Shown here one piece after another: positions 24,839-35,079 of a DNA stretch of 64,000 bases. This DNA is from Corallococcus sp. NCRR (lineage in GTDB: Bacteria; Myxococcota; Myxococcia; Myxococcales; Myxococcaceae). Where the stretch lies: contig NZ_CP114039.1 of the NCBI RefSeq assembly GCF_026965535.1, positions 7,750,001-7,814,000 on the forward strand. The letters run 5' to 3'. The notes under the pieces were generated by a model, which was not told where the DNA came from, ran no database searches, and was given only the letters and a program-made list of their open reading frames with translations. A program made the position numbers and the translations under genes. Position 1 is the stretch's first letter; each line of letters begins with the position of its first letter.

Positions 24839-27800
24839 ATGAGCGAGCGCAATGACGTCACGCGGCCTTCGTCCCCCGCATCGGTGCCTCCCCCCGGGGC
24901 CCCCGAGGCTGGCGCGGTCCAGGCACTCGCACAGAACGTGAGCACCCTCCCCGCCCCCGTCCCCCAAGCCAGCGCCGAGGACGATGCCCGCGAGCGCATC
25001 GCTTCCATGGAGCGCGAGGCCAAGGCCCTTGCCACCACCGAGCCGCAGACCGCCGCCCTCCTGTTCCATGAGGTCGGTCTGCTCTGGGAAGAGCCTCTCA
25101 AGAATCCTCGCAACGCCGCGGTCGCGTTCCAGAACGCGTACAAGCTGGCTCCGCGCTTCCTCGCCAACATCCGCGCCGCCCGCCGCCTCTTCGCTGACGT
25201 CGGCAACTGGCAGATGGTCGTGCAGCTCATCGACGCGGAACTCTCCGCCTCCGAGGATCCTCGCCAGCAGGCGTCCCTCCTCTTCGAGAAGGGGCAGATC
25301 CTCGAGGAGCGCCTGTCGCGCGACAACGATGCCGCGGATGCCCTTCGCCAGGCCCTGGACCGCAAGCCCACGGACGTCACCCTCCTCACCCAGCTCGAAT
25401 CCGTCTATGCCGCGCGCAACGACGCGGGCGCGCTGGTGGAGATCTACCGGCTGCTCGCCACCGCCGTCGTCCCTCCCTCCCTTCGCGCCCACTACCTCAC
25501 CTCCGCGGGCATGCTCCTGGAGGAGCGCCTCAAGCAGAAGGAGGCCGCCGCCGCTGCGTTCCGTGAGGCCTTCGCGCTCGACCGCTCCGACCCGCTGCTC
25601 CAGGCCGCCATCAAGCGCGCCGCCGAGCGCGAGGGCCGCACCGACGAACTCCTCTCCGCCCTCCTCTCCGAGGCCGAGGGCCAGGGCTCCCAGGGCGCTC
25701 CCGCTTACCTCCACATCGCCAAGGTCCATGACCGCCTGGGCCGCAAGGACGATGCCCTTTCCGCGCTGCTCGCCGCTCGCCGCGTGAGCCCTCATGAGCC
25801 GCTCGTGCTGAGCGCGCTCGCCGGCATCTACGAGACCCAGGGCCGCTTCGAGGAGCTGGCCGACGTGCTGCTCGCGTGGGTCGGTTCCATCAACGACGAG
25901 AGCGAGCTCGTCGCCATCAACCTGCGCCTCGCCGCGCTGTACGAGGACGACCTCAAGCGCGACCAGGAGGCCGCCGCCCGCTATCAGGCCATCCTATCCC
26001 GCATCCCCAGCCATGCCGCCGCGCTCGCGGGCCTGGGCAAGCTTTCGTACCGGATGCAGAACTGGGAAGGGCTCGTCGCCGTCTTCGACGCGGAGGTCAC
26101 CGCCGCCGAGGACGCCAAGGGCAAGGCCGCTCGCATGTACAAGGCGGCGGAGATCCTGGAAGAGCGCCTGGGCCGCCAGGAGGACGCCATTGCTCGCTAC
26201 AACGCGTGCCTCCAGCTCCAGCCGGGCTACCTCCCCGCGCAGAAGGCCCTCACCCGCCTCTACGAGCGCCAGGGCCGCTTCGCCGAGCTGGTCCAGATGT
26301 TCGAGCAGGACCTGCTCCAGACGTCCGACCGTGATCAGGTCATCACCACGCTCAACAAGATGGCGGTCATCTACGAGGACCGCCTCGGGGACCTGGACCA
26401 CGCCATCGAGTGCATGAAGCGCATCCTCGACCTGGCGTCGGATCACCTGCCCACGCTGCGCAACCTGGCCCGCCTCTACGAGCGCGCCGGGCGCTTCCGT
26501 GAGCTGCTGGAGACCAATGACCTGGAGGCGTCGTTCGCCGGTGACACCAAGCAGGTGCTGTCGCTGCTCCACCGCAACGCGGAGATCCTCGACGAGAACC
26601 TGAAGGACCGCGTGGGCGCCATCACCGCGTATGAGCGCGTGCTCGCGCTGTCGCCCTCATACCTGCCCGCGCTCAAGGCCCTGGGCCGGCTGTACGCGCA
26701 GGACGGCCGGTGGGAGAAGCTCATCGACATGTACCGCGCGGAGTCGGAGATCTCTCCGTCCACCGACGCGGCCGCCGCGCTCATCTACAAGATCGGCGAG
26801 CTGTACGAGCACCGCCTCAAGCAGGAGAACGAGGCGCTCGCGTCGTACCAGGAGGCGCTGATGCTGGCGCCCAGCTACTTCCCGGCGCTGCGCGCGCTCG
26901 CCCGCATCCACCGGGCGCATGGTGCCTGGGAGAGCCTCGTGGAGGTGCTCCGCGCGGACGCCGCCAACCGCACGGATCCGCTGGAGCGCGCCAACGCGAT
27001 GTACCAGGCCGCCGCCATCTGGGAGGACCAGCTGGGCCGCCCGGAGCTGGCCATCGAGGGCTACCAGGAGGTCCTGCGCCTCACGCCGGGCCACGCCGCC
27101 ACGCTGCGCGCGCTGGAGCGCCTGTACGTCGCCCAGGACAACGTGAAGGAGCTGGTGTCCATCCTCGACCGCGAGACGCAGGTGGGCCAGACGCCCGCGG
27201 CCAAGGTGACCGCGTACCTCAAGCTCGCGCGCCTGTACCTGGACCGCTTCCAGGAGCCGTCCCGCGCCGCGCAGTGCTGCGAGTCCGTGCTGGGCCTGGA
27301 GCCCGGCAACCTCACCGCCCTCACGCTGCTGGAGCGCATCCGCGTGTCGGACCGCGTCCGCCGCGCGGAGCTGCGCGTCCGCATCGCCGAGCGCGTCACC
27401 GACACGCGCCTGTCCAGCGCCCTGCGCATCCTGGCCGCCGCGGATCAGGAGAAGGGCCCGCCCTCCGAGCGCACCCTGGAGGTCTACCAGCGCGCCTTCG
27501 ACGCGGACCCTTCCGACGCGCGCCTCGCCTTCGGCCTGGAGCGCGTGCTGCGCCAGAGCGGTGACACCGCCGCCCTGTCGCGCATGTACGGCATGCGGCT
27601 GGCCGTCACCACCGACGCCACGGAGGCGCTGGAGCTGCTCCTGCGCGCCGCCGAGCTCGCGGAGAAGAACCCCGACCAGGAGCAGGCCGCCGCGCTGTAC
27701 CGGCAGGCGCTGGAGCTCCAGGCGCAGTGCCTCCCCGCGCTCCAGGGCGCCCGCCGCGTGGCCCTGCGCCGAGGCGACTTCGCCACCGCTCGCGCCATGA

Positions 27801-29908
27801 TGGAGACCGAGGCCCGCGCGAGCCGCGACACCAAGAGCGCCATCGAGGGCTTCGTCACCGCCGCGAAGCTCGCGGCCCAGAAGCTCAATGACCCCGACGG
27901 CGCCGCGGCCCTCTACCGCCTGGCGCTGGAGCGCGACCCGCTGCACCCGGGCGCCGCCACCGGCCTGGAGGAGCTGCTCGCGCAGCGCGGCGGTTCCTCC
28001 GACCTCGCGGCCCTGCATGAGCGGCGCGCGGAGGCCCGGCTCGCTCAGCGCGACGTGGAGGCCGCCGCGGCGGCGTACGTCACCGCGGCCCGCCTGCACA
28101 ACGTGGCGCTGGGTGACCGCGCCCGTGCGCTCGAGGTGCTGGAGAAGGCCCTGGCGGCCCGGCCCGGCTTCCCCGACGCGCTGGAGACCCGCGGCCTGCT
28201 CCTCCTGGAGGCGCAGCAGTACGCGGAGGCCGCGCAGATGCTCGGCCAGCGCGTGCAGCAGGGCGGAGACCCTCGCGTGCTCGCGCAGCACCACCTGACG
28301 CTGGGCGCGCTCTACCAGCAGCACCTCAATGATCCGGGCCGCGCGGCGGCGCACCTCCAGACGGCGCTGGCCACCCTGCCCCGTCACCCGGAGGCGCTGG
28401 AGCGGCTGGCCACGGTGTACGCGCAGGGCCGTAACTTCGGCGGCGCGGTGGACTGCCTGCGGCGGCTGCTGGATCAGGACCTGCCCAACGACGCCCGCGC
28501 TCGCTTCACCGTGGAGCTGGCGCGCATCCATGAAGAGGGCCTGGGCGACGTCGCCTCCGCCACGGCGCTCTACAAGAAGGCGCTGGAGCTGACGCCGGGC
28601 GAGCCCGCGCTGGTGGACCGGCTGGTGGTCCTCTACGAGCGCCAGCGCAACCTGCCGGAGCTGGCGCAGATGCTGGAGGCCCAGGCAGCCGCAACCGCGT
28701 CCACGGACGTCAAGCGCGCCGCGGCCCTGCGCATCCGCGTGGCGAGCTTCTACGCGGGCCCGCTGGCGGAGCCTGCCCGCGCCACCGTCATCTACCGGCA
28801 GCTCGTGGAGCAGGACCCGCAGAACCTCCAGGCCCGCGCCGCGCTGGCGGACCTGTACGGCCGCGACATGACCAGCTACCCGCTGGCCATCGAGGAGCAC
28901 CGGCAGATCCTGCGCCAGGACCCCGCTCGCGTGGACAGCCTGCATGCGCTGTTCAAGCTGTGGGATGCCCAGAAGCAGCAGGACAAGGCGTTCGCCGTCG
29001 CCGCGGTGCTGACCTTCATGCGCGCCACCAACGAGGTGGAGCAGGCCTTCTACTCGGAGGCTCGCGCCCGGCAGCCGCAGGAGCCGCGGGAGGCGCTGCC
29101 CGCCGCGGACGTGGACACCGTCCTCATGCACCCGGCCGCACGCGGCCCGCTGACGGACCTGCTGCGCGCCATGGGTGAGCACCTGGGCAAGGTGTACCCG
29201 CCGCAGTTCGAGATGCTCGGCGTCAACCCGAAGCAGGACAAGCTCAAGCCGGACTCGGCCGTGTTCAAGGCCGTGCGCGCGGTGGCGCAGACATTCGGCG
29301 TGGAGGAGTTCGAGGTCTACCTCGCCCGGCGCGGCATGTTGCAGCCGGAGACGACGGAGCCCCTGTCCCTGTGCGTGGGCCAGGACGTCGTGCGCCGCTT
29401 CAACGCCCGTGAGCAGAAGTTCCTCATCGGCAAGGCAGTGCTGGGCCTGCTCAACAAGACGGCCGTCCTCTCCAAGCTGTCCCAGGGCGAGACGGTGGAC
29501 CTGTTCGGCAACGCCATCCGCGTCCACGAGCAGCAGTTCAACGGCCTGGGCCGGCGCAACGACGAGATGACGAAGCAGCTCAAGAAGGCCTTCAGCCGCA
29601 AGGCGATGAAGGCCTCGGAAGGCCCCGCGCAGACGCTGTCCACGCAGCCGAAGATCGACGTGGCGACGGTGGTGGACGCGCTCGGCTTCTCCGCGGACCG
29701 CGCGGGCCTGCTCGTCTGCGGCGACCCGTCCGTGGGCCTCACCATGGTGCTGCGCGAGGATCCGAACATCGTGGCCAACCGCCAGGACGGCAGCACCGAC
29801 GCCATCCTCCAGGCGGTGCGCGAGCGCGCGGACCTGAAGGCCCTGCTGTCGTGGCTGCTGACGGATGACTTCTTCCGCCTGCGCCAGCGCATCGGCCTGG
29901 CGCTGTAG
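24839..29908 (+). CDS. Giant TPR-repeat protein
   Basis: A 1,689-residue soluble protein almost entirely made of tetratricopeptide units of the form LYExRxxxDxAIxxYExALxLxPxYLPALKAL, often with an inserted EERLGRQEDAI-type helix. The N-terminal 60 residues are Pro/Ala-rich. The last 230 or so residues depart from the repeat: TVLMHPAARGPLTDLLRAMG, EFEVYLARRGMLQP and the end ASVLTDD-like region LLSWLLTDDFFRLRQRIGL form a separate conserved module. No signal peptide or membrane helix is visible. ATG 24839 is preferred to an upstream in-frame ATG at 24758. Large TPR scaffolds are common in myxobacteria; the partner is unknown. It converges on the CinA-like gene 12 bases away. Confidence 0.85.
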   Translation: MSERNDVTRPSSPASVPPPGAPEAGAVQALAQNVSTLPAPVPQASAEDDARERIASMEREAKALATTEPQTAALLFHEVGLLWEEPLKNPRNAAVAFQNAYKLAPRFLANIRAARRLFADVGNWQMVVQLIDAELSASEDPRQQASLLFEKGQILEERLSRDNDAADALRQALDRKPTDVTLLTQLESVYAARNDAGALVEIYRLLATAVVPPSLRAHYLTSAGMLLEERLKQKEAAAAAFREAFALDRSDPLLQAAIKRAAEREGRTDELLSALLSEAEGQGSQGAPAYLHIAKVHDRLGRKDDALSALLAARRVSPHEPLVLSALAGIYETQGRFEELADVLLAWVGSINDESELVAINLRLAALYEDDLKRDQEAAARYQAILSRIPSHAAALAGLGKLSYRMQNWEGLVAVFDAEVTAAEDAKGKAARMYKAAEILEERLGRQEDAIARYNACLQLQPGYLPAQKALTRLYERQGRFAELVQMFEQDLLQTSDRDQVITTLNKMAVIYEDRLGDLDHAIECMKRILDLASDHLPTLRNLARLYERAGRFRELLETNDLEASFAGDTKQVLSLLHRNAEILDENLKDRVGAITAYERVLALSPSYLPALKALGRLYAQDGRWEKLIDMYRAESEISPSTDAAAALIYKIGELYEHRLKQENEALASYQEALMLAPSYFPALRALARIHRAHGAWESLVEVLRADAANRTDPLERANAMYQAAAIWEDQLGRPELAIEGYQEVLRLTPGHAATLRALERLYVAQDNVKELVSILDRETQVGQTPAAKVTAYLKLARLYLDRFQEPSRAAQCCESVLGLEPGNLTALTLLERIRVSDRVRRAELRVRIAERVTDTRLSSALRILAAADQEKGPPSERTLEVYQRAFDADPSDARLAFGLERVLRQSGDTAALSRMYGMRLAVTTDATEALELLLRAAELAEKNPDQEQAAALYRQALELQAQCLPALQGARRVALRRGDFATARAMMETEARASRDTKSAIEGFVTAAKLAAQKLNDPDGAAALYRLALERDPLHPGAATGLEELLAQRGGSSDLAALHERRAEARLAQRDVEAAAAAYVTAARLHNVALGDRARALEVLEKALAARPGFPDALETRGLLLLEAQQYAEAAQMLGQRVQQGGDPRVLAQHHLTLGALYQQHLNDPGRAAAHLQTALATLPRHPEALERLATVYAQGRNFGGAVDCLRRLLDQDLPNDARARFTVELARIHEEGLGDVASATALYKKALELTPGEPALVDRLVVLYERQRNLPELAQMLEAQAAATASTDVKRAAALRIRVASFYAGPLAEPARATVIYRQLVEQDPQNLQARAALADLYGRDMTSYPLAIEEHRQILRQDPARVDSLHALFKLWDAQKQQDKAFAVAAVLTFMRATNEVEQAFYSEARARQPQEPREALPAADVDTVLMHPAARGPLTDLLRAMGEHLGKVYPPQFEMLGVNPKQDKLKPDSAVFKAVRAVAQTFGVEEFEVYLARRGMLQPETTEPLSLCVGQDVVRRFNAREQKFLIGKAVLGLLNKTAVLSKLSQGETVDLFGNAIRVHEQQFNGLGRRNDEMTKQLKKAFSRKAMKASEGPAQTLSTQPKIDVATVVDALGFSADRAGLLVCGDPSVGLTMVLREDPNIVANRQDGSTDAILQAVRERADLKALLSWLLTDDFFRLRQRIGLAL

Positions 29909-29920
29909 TCGTCCTCGAAG

Positions 29921-30658
29921 CTACTCCCGGCGGACCAGCGCGTCCGCCGGGAACCCCGCGAGCAGCCGGCCCACGGCGTCGTCCACGTGGGCCCGCTCCG
30001 GGGCCTCCACCGTCACCTTCACGCGGTAGTCCATGGCCGCGTCGAAGACGGGATAGGAGCCGATGGCCACGTGGGGCATGTCCAGCGCCACGCGGTCCAG
30101 CACGGCGGCCAGGGCGCTCTCGCCCAGGTTGAAGTACAGGTTGACCAGGTGCACCGGCGTGCCGCTCAGCCGTGAGAGCACCGTCTCCAGCTGCAGCCGG
30201 AAGAGCTGCGGCACCCCCGGCAGCAGGAACATGTCCCCCACCGTCAGCACGGGGAACCACATGCCCGGCTGGGCGAGGAGCACCGCGCCCTCGGGCGCGT
30301 CCGCCAGGCGCAGGGACTCCGGCGTCACCGGTGACGTGCCGGCGCGGGCCTGGATGGCCGACACCATCTCCGGCAGCCGCACCACGGGCCGGCCCAGGGC
30401 GAGCGCCACCGCGCGCACCGTGACGTCGTCGTGGGTGGGGCCGATGCCGCCGCTGGTGAAGACGTAGCGGGCCTTGCGCCGGGCGCGGGACACCGCGTCC
30501 ACGATGGCGTCCACGTCGTCCAGGATGGTCTCCACCGAGACGAGCGGGATGCCCAGCTCCCGCAGCCGCTGGATGAGGTGGGGGCCGTTCTCGTCCTTCA
30601 CCTTCGCGGTGAGGACCTCGTTGCCAATGATGATCGCCGCCGCGCCGGTCCGCTCCAT
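29921..30658 (-). CDS. CinA-type molybdopterin-binding domain protein
   Basis: A 245-residue protein matching the N-terminal (MoCF/molybdopterin-binding) domain of CinA: AAIIIGNEVLTAKVKDENG, VFTSGGIGPTHDDVTVRAVA, and a FLLPGVPQLFRLQLE segment. In CinA-type proteins this fold is linked to pyrophosphatase activity on ADP-ribose or CoA-like compounds and to nicotinamide recycling. The C-terminal deamidase domain of full CinA is absent, as in eukaryotic FAD1-type and many stand-alone bacterial homologues. It starts at ATG 30658. Confidence 0.85.
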   Translation of the reverse strand: MERTGAAAIIIGNEVLTAKVKDENGPHLIQRLRELGIPLVSVETILDDVDAIVDAVSRARRKARYVFTSGGIGPTHDDVTVRAVALALGRPVVRLPEMVSAIQARAGTSPVTPESLRLADAPEGAVLLAQPGMWFPVLTVGDMFLLPGVPQLFRLQLETVLSRLSGTPVHLVNLYFNLGESALAAVLDRVALDMPHVAIGSYPVFDAAMDYRVKVTVEAPERAHVDDAVGRLLAGFPADALVRRE

Positions 30659-30692
30659 GGGACCGTGGATTCTACTCCAACGGCCCCCGCCG

Positions 30693-32477
30693 TCAGTACG
30701 GATGGAAGCGGGTCACGAAGGGCACGGCCTCGCTCTTGCCCTCCGGGATTCGCGTCCCGGCGACGCGCAGGTAGCCCTGCGCATCCAGCCGTGCGGCCGT
30801 GGGCTGCTCGTCACCGGGCAGGTCCGTCCGGTGCGAGCGGAGGATGCTGGCGCCGTTCGGGGCCAGGTGGACGACGCCCAGCCCGGATGCGCCCTTCGCA
30901 TCCTGGCTCCAGGTGGCGACCGCGAGGGTCCCATCCGCCAGCAAGCCCGTGCCCACGACCGTGTCCCGCACGCCCGTCAACCCCGCCGTGAAGTAGGTGT
31001 AGCCCTCGTTGCCGAAGGTCGTGTCCTGCCCCGCGCTCGCGGTCAGACGCGCCACCACGGCCTGGGTGTCCCCGTCGGAGAACACCGCCTTTCCGCCCAC
31101 CAGCCAGCTCCCGTTCGACAGCCGCTGCAAGGTCCGCGGCGTGAGGTCCGGCGAGCTGAACGACGACAGGTAGCGGAAGCTGTTGTCCAGGGTGCCGTTG
31201 GCATTGAAGCGGCGCACGACCAGCGTGTCGAGGCTGCCCGTGGAGGCGCCGGCCACGACGACCTTGCCGTCGGGTTCGGCGACGACGCACAGGCCGTCAT
31301 CCTCGCGGCCCACGTCCACGGTCGCCACGCCGTCCGCGCTGAAGGTCGTGTCCGGGACCCCGGCCGGCGTCAGGCGGACCACCACCAGGTCCAGGCCGTC
31401 GTTGTCGACGGTGCCCGCGCCGATGATGTTGCCATTGGCGTCGAGGGTGACCGCGTGCAGGGTGGAGATGCCCGTGGAGAGCTGGAAGGTGCGCACGCCC
31501 GTCCCACCGAACGTGGTGTCCAGCACGCCTGCCTGCGTGTACCGCGCCAGCAGCACGCTCTGATACTTCGGCCCCGCGCAGGTGTTCGTGCCGGAGATGG
31601 CTCCGCCCGCGACGACGATGCGGCCATCCGACTGCACGGCGACGGCGTCCACGTAGTCATCGCCTCCGCAGATGTCGCTGACCACCACGCCCTGCGTGCC
31701 GAACGTGGCGTCCAGCGTCCCATCCGCGAGCAGGCGCGCCACCAGCACGTCCCGCTGACCCGTGGTTCCGGTGGAGCCCACGAGGATCCATTTGCCGTCG
31801 GATTGCTCGGCCATGCCGGTGATCTTCACCGACGGAAGGCCGAACTCCGGCGCCGCCACGCCTTCTGTTCCGAAGGCACTGTCCAGCGCGGCCGACGCGG
31901 GCTCCACCTTCAGGGTGAGCGGAAACTCGACGCGCTCTCCGTCCCCCACGCCCACCAGCTTGAGAGCGAACTGGCCATAGGCCGCGAACTCATCCGGGAC
32001 GTAGCCCAGCGGCGTCGAAGCCGCTCCCTCGGGGATGATCACCGGCAGCGCCTGGGTGGTGCGCACGTGGGGAGGCAGACCTTCCACCGAGAGCGAGACC
32101 TCTCCCGTGAAGTCCGGATGCCGGAGGACCTGGACCGCGAACGCGGTCGACGTCGAAGGATTGAAGCGCACCGTCTGCTCGGAGGCCGTCGACAGGGTGA
32201 ACGCGGGAGGCGTCTCCCCTGCGTCTGGCGTCGTGGGCTCGGTGCCGCCGTCCTGCTCCTGCGTGCCCCCATCCGAGCCGCCATCCGAGGTCCCCGTCCC
32301 TGCATCCACCACCCCAGCATCACGGGTCGGCGTCGGGGACGGACTCGTGGGCTCATCCGACGAGCCGCAGGCGGCCGCCAGCAGGGCGGCCATCATCAGC
32401 GTGAGCGCGGAGAGGCTTCGGAGATGGAACGGCGAGCGGCGGCCAGGAGCCGGGGAACGAAGGACGATTGGGCGCAT
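30693..32477 (-). CDS. Delta-60 repeat lipoprotein
   Basis: A 594-residue lipoprotein with signal peptide and lipobox LLAAACGSS, then an acidic Ser/Thr/Pro/Asp-Gly-rich linker (about 45-90) and an Ig-like region (FTLSTASEQTVRFNPSTSTA). The remainder consists of delta-60 repeats, each built around LDxTFGxxGV and an iAvQsDGkIvvaG core; examples are LDATFGTQGVVVS, AVQSDGRIVVAGG, LDTTFGGTGV and PDTTFSADGV. The repeats probably form a beta-propeller or solenoid at the cell surface. Function unknown; such proteins are expanded in Myxococcota. Confidence 0.88.
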   Translation of the reverse strand: MRPIVLRSPAPGRRSPFHLRSLSALTLMMAALLAAACGSSDEPTSPSPTPTRDAGVVDAGTGTSDGGSDGGTQEQDGGTEPTTPDAGETPPAFTLSTASEQTVRFNPSTSTAFAVQVLRHPDFTGEVSLSVEGLPPHVRTTQALPVIIPEGAASTPLGYVPDEFAAYGQFALKLVGVGDGERVEFPLTLKVEPASAALDSAFGTEGVAAPEFGLPSVKITGMAEQSDGKWILVGSTGTTGQRDVLVARLLADGTLDATFGTQGVVVSDICGGDDYVDAVAVQSDGRIVVAGGAISGTNTCAGPKYQSVLLARYTQAGVLDTTFGGTGVRTFQLSTGISTLHAVTLDANGNIIGAGTVDNDGLDLVVVRLTPAGVPDTTFSADGVATVDVGREDDGLCVVAEPDGKVVVAGASTGSLDTLVVRRFNANGTLDNSFRYLSSFSSPDLTPRTLQRLSNGSWLVGGKAVFSDGDTQAVVARLTASAGQDTTFGNEGYTYFTAGLTGVRDTVVGTGLLADGTLAVATWSQDAKGASGLGVVHLAPNGASILRSHRTDLPGDEQPTAARLDAQGYLRVAGTRIPEGKSEAVPFVTRFHPY

Positions 32478-32633
32478 ACCAGTCAGGAATGAGGGGTGCG
32501 CCGCACCTGATAAGTGCCTCCGGCACCAGCGATAAATGGATCCGGAGAGCCATGCCCCAGGCGCGAAGGTGGATGTCAGACCCGTGGGCCATCATCCGCG
32601 ACAATCTATTCTTCCTGGTTTGGTGGATTGTTC

Positions 32634-33926
32634 ATGGATACAGCGGAGAACGGCGAAGACCTCTTCCATTCGACCATCCACCTCGCGGACCTGCTCTATC
32701 CCCATGCGGAGCGGTTGGGAGAAGGCTCCTCCGAGGAGTGGAGCGCCTCACTCCTGGACACCCGGGCGCGGGCGCTGGGGACGTGGCTGAGGACGCTGAA
32801 CGCGGCCGGCGAACGGGTGCTGCTGCTGTATCCCCCGGGCCTCGAATACGTCGTGGGGTTCATGGGCTGCCTGTACGTGGGCGCCATCGCGGTGCCGTGC
32901 CACCCGCCGGATCCTTCCCGCTTGGACAGCGCCCTGCACCAGCTCCTTGCCATCGCTCGGGATTGCGGCGCGCGCTTCGTGCTGACGACGAGCAACCTCC
33001 TGGAGCTGTCCCCTTGTCTCACGTCGGAGGCGCCGGAGCTGGGTGGGCTCCACTGGGTGGCCACGGACATGGTTCCGACGTCGCTCGCGGAGGACTGGAA
33101 ACCGCCAGCGCGAGCGCCGGAGGCCTTGCCTCCTGTGTCCATGGACGCGCCGCTGCTCGACACGGACGAACGGTACATGCGGCTTCACGAGTCGCACGAC
33201 CCGGCGCCGCTGGATGACTCGCGCTGCATCCCAGCGCGGTTCCGCGCGCAGGCGGCTCGCACGCCGGACGCGGTCGCGGTGGCGGCGGACGATGAAGCGC
33301 TCACCTACGCACAGCTGGATGCGGCCAGCGATGCGCTGGCATGGCACCTGCGCGAGCACGGCGTCGCGCGGGACGTGCGCGTGGGCCTGTGCGTGGAGCG
33401 CGCCACCCGCATGGTGGTGGCGATGCTCGGCATCCTCAAGGCAGGCGGCGCGTTCGTGCCGCTGGATCCAGACGGCTCGCGGGAACAGCTGGCCGCGATG
33501 ATGGAGGACTCACGGGCGCGGGTGCTCGTCACGCAGTCTCACCTGGTCGAGCACCTGCCCACGGACGGTGTGCGCACCGTCGTGCTGGACTCGGAGGATG
33601 CGTTCGAACTGGACGTGCTTGGGCCTCCGCGCGCGGGCTCGACGCTGGATGACCCTGCATACGTCCTCTACTCGTCCGGTGCCTCCGGTAAGCCCTCAGG
33701 CGTGGTGGTGCCGCACCGGAGCGTGGCGGACTTCTTCAGCGCCATGGACTCACGGGTGGGTGCTGCGCCCGAGGGCACATGGCTCGCCGTCAGCCGCGCC
33801 TTCTGCGACAGCTCCGTGCTGGAGCTGTTGTGGACGCTCGTCTGCGGCTTCCGCGTCGGTGGAGCCCCCCACCGCCAGCAACCGGGGCTCAGCGCTTGCG
33901 CGCGAGCAACCGCCGCACTTCCTTGA
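32634..33926 (+). pseudogene. FAAL/NRPS adenylation fragment, truncated
   Basis: The 430-residue frame joins two incomplete adenylate-forming modules. Residues about 1-180 match the start of a fatty acyl-AMP ligase (LLYPPGLEYVVGFMGCLYVG, PCHPPDPSR). Residues about 200-410 match an NRPS adenylation domain from its N-terminus (FRAQAARTPDAVAV, A2 LGILKAGGAFVPLDPD, A3-like LYSSGASGKPSGVVV), where the usual PKG lysine is Ser. The frame then leaves homology at CGFRVGG and ends inside the antisense 3' end of tmk. No A5-A10 motifs, carrier or condensation domain remain. This looks like a decayed relic of a lipopeptide synthetase created by deletion, though a small expressed protein cannot be excluded. 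ATG 32634 is the likely start. Confidence 0.75.
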
Positions 33927-34545
33927 GGCACGCGTCCGTCACGCCCTCCACGGACAGCTCACCGTCGATGTGCACGATGCGCTCGCGCTTCGCTCGCAGC
34001 GTGATGGCCTTGAGGTACTGCTTCGCGATCCGCCGCTGGGCCTCGTCCGCTTCGAACAGCTCCGCGGGGCCTCCGCGCACGGCCCGGCGCTTCGCCGCGA
34101 CCTTGGGGTCCACGCCCACGAACAGCGTCAGGTCCGGCGACACCGCGTGCGCGTTCACCGTGTCCACCCACGCCATGGGCAGGCTCGCGCCCTGGTACGC
34201 CAGCGAGGACAGCACGTAGCGGTCGCACAGCACCACCTTGCCCTCCTCCAGCGCCGGCAACACCCTCGCGTGCAGGTGGTCCGTCCGGTCCGCCGCGAAC
34301 AGCAGCGCCAGGGTCTCCTGCGCCAGCGCTCCCCGGCCGTGCGGCAGGCCCAGGCGGCCCGTGAGCGCCTGGCGCAGCATCGTCCCCACCGGACCGTCGG
34401 ACGGCTCGCGCGTCGTCACCACCGCGTGCCCCTCCGCCCTCAGCACGGACGCAAGGCGCTCCGTCTGCGTGGTGGTGCCCGCGCCGTCCAGGCCCTCCAA
34501 CACGATGAATCGCCCCGGCAGGGCGACCTTCCTGGCGGCGCTCAC
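33889..34545 (-). CDS. tmk: Thymidylate kinase
   Basis: A 218-residue dTMP kinase, making dTDP from dTMP and ATP. The P-loop is LEGLDGAGTTTQ. The DR(Y) motif appears as VVLCDRYVLSSLAYQGA and the base-binding TREPSDGPVG is present; all are typical of bacterial Tmk. GTG 34545 overlaps the stop of the upstream membrane-protein gene (GTGA), implying translational coupling. The 3' end overlaps the antisense FAAL/NRPS relic by 38 bases. Confidence 0.93.
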   Translation of the reverse strand: MSAARKVALPGRFIVLEGLDGAGTTTQTERLASVLRAEGHAVVTTREPSDGPVGTMLRQALTGRLGLPHGRGALAQETLALLFAADRTDHLHARVLPALEEGKVVLCDRYVLSSLAYQGASLPMAWVDTVNAHAVSPDLTLFVGVDPKVAAKRRAVRGGPAELFEADEAQRRIAKQYLKAITLRAKRERIVHIDGELSVEGVTDACLKEVRRLLARKR

Positions 34546-34892
34546 CGGGGGAGGAGCGCGGCGGGGTTGTCCAGGTGCAGCTCGCGGCGCAGCGCCAGCA
34601 GCGCTTCGTACCGCTGCAGCTCCTCCGTCAGCACCGCGCGGCCCTTGCGGTAGCTGATGAAGGCGTACGCCAGGAGCCCCAGCGCCAGGAGCGTGGCACC
34701 CCAGGCGAGCAGCGGCGTGCGCAACGAGTCGTAGAACAGCTTCCCCGCCGCCCCTGAAATCAACATGAAGGCGATGAGGGAAACACCCGCGTGGGTGAAG
34801 TGGGTGGTGCTCTGCCGGGTCGACAGGCTCTCCTGCAACTGGTCGAACCGGGCCCGCTTGTCCTGAATGTCTGCGCTCACGGAGCCGAGCAC
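34542..34892 (-). CDS. Two-helix membrane protein upstream of tmk
   Basis: A 116-residue protein with two membrane helices (GVSLIAFMLISGAAGKLFY; LLAWGATLLALGLLAYAFI) between charged N- and C-terminal helices (QDKRARFDQLQESLS; LTEELQRYEALLALRREL). It starts at GTG 34892, with an alternative GTG four codons later. Its stop overlaps the tmk start by four bases. Family not recognised; the layout suggests a small inner-membrane protein with cytoplasmic coiled-coil ends. Confidence 0.75.
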   Translation of the reverse strand: MLGSVSADIQDKRARFDQLQESLSTRQSTTHFTHAGVSLIAFMLISGAAGKLFYDSLRTPLLAWGATLLALGLLAYAFISYRKGRAVLTEELQRYEALLALRRELHLDNPAALLPR

Positions 34893-35079
34893 CCTACATC
34901 ACGTGCCCCAGCCCGTCGAGTCGGCCGCCCGTCAGCACCCACCTACACGGACGCGCAGTCCCAGCTCCCGCTCATCCCAGCCATTGAACGGACGCACGCT
35001 CGCTCCCCGAGCATGGCTTGCCACCCCACCCCCCTCGCGTTACATGCCGCGAACCATGCCTCTCCACGTCGTCAGCAGG

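Noticed and set aside
26657-29527. 956-residue open frame antisense to the giant TPR gene
   Set aside because: High-GC genes regularly leave long antisense frames; its sequence is His/Val/Arg/Leu-rich without domains, while the plus strand has clear TPR repeats.
34893-35079. FMN riboswitch upstream of ribBA
   Set aside because: The conserved RFN element blocks are not visible in this stretch.
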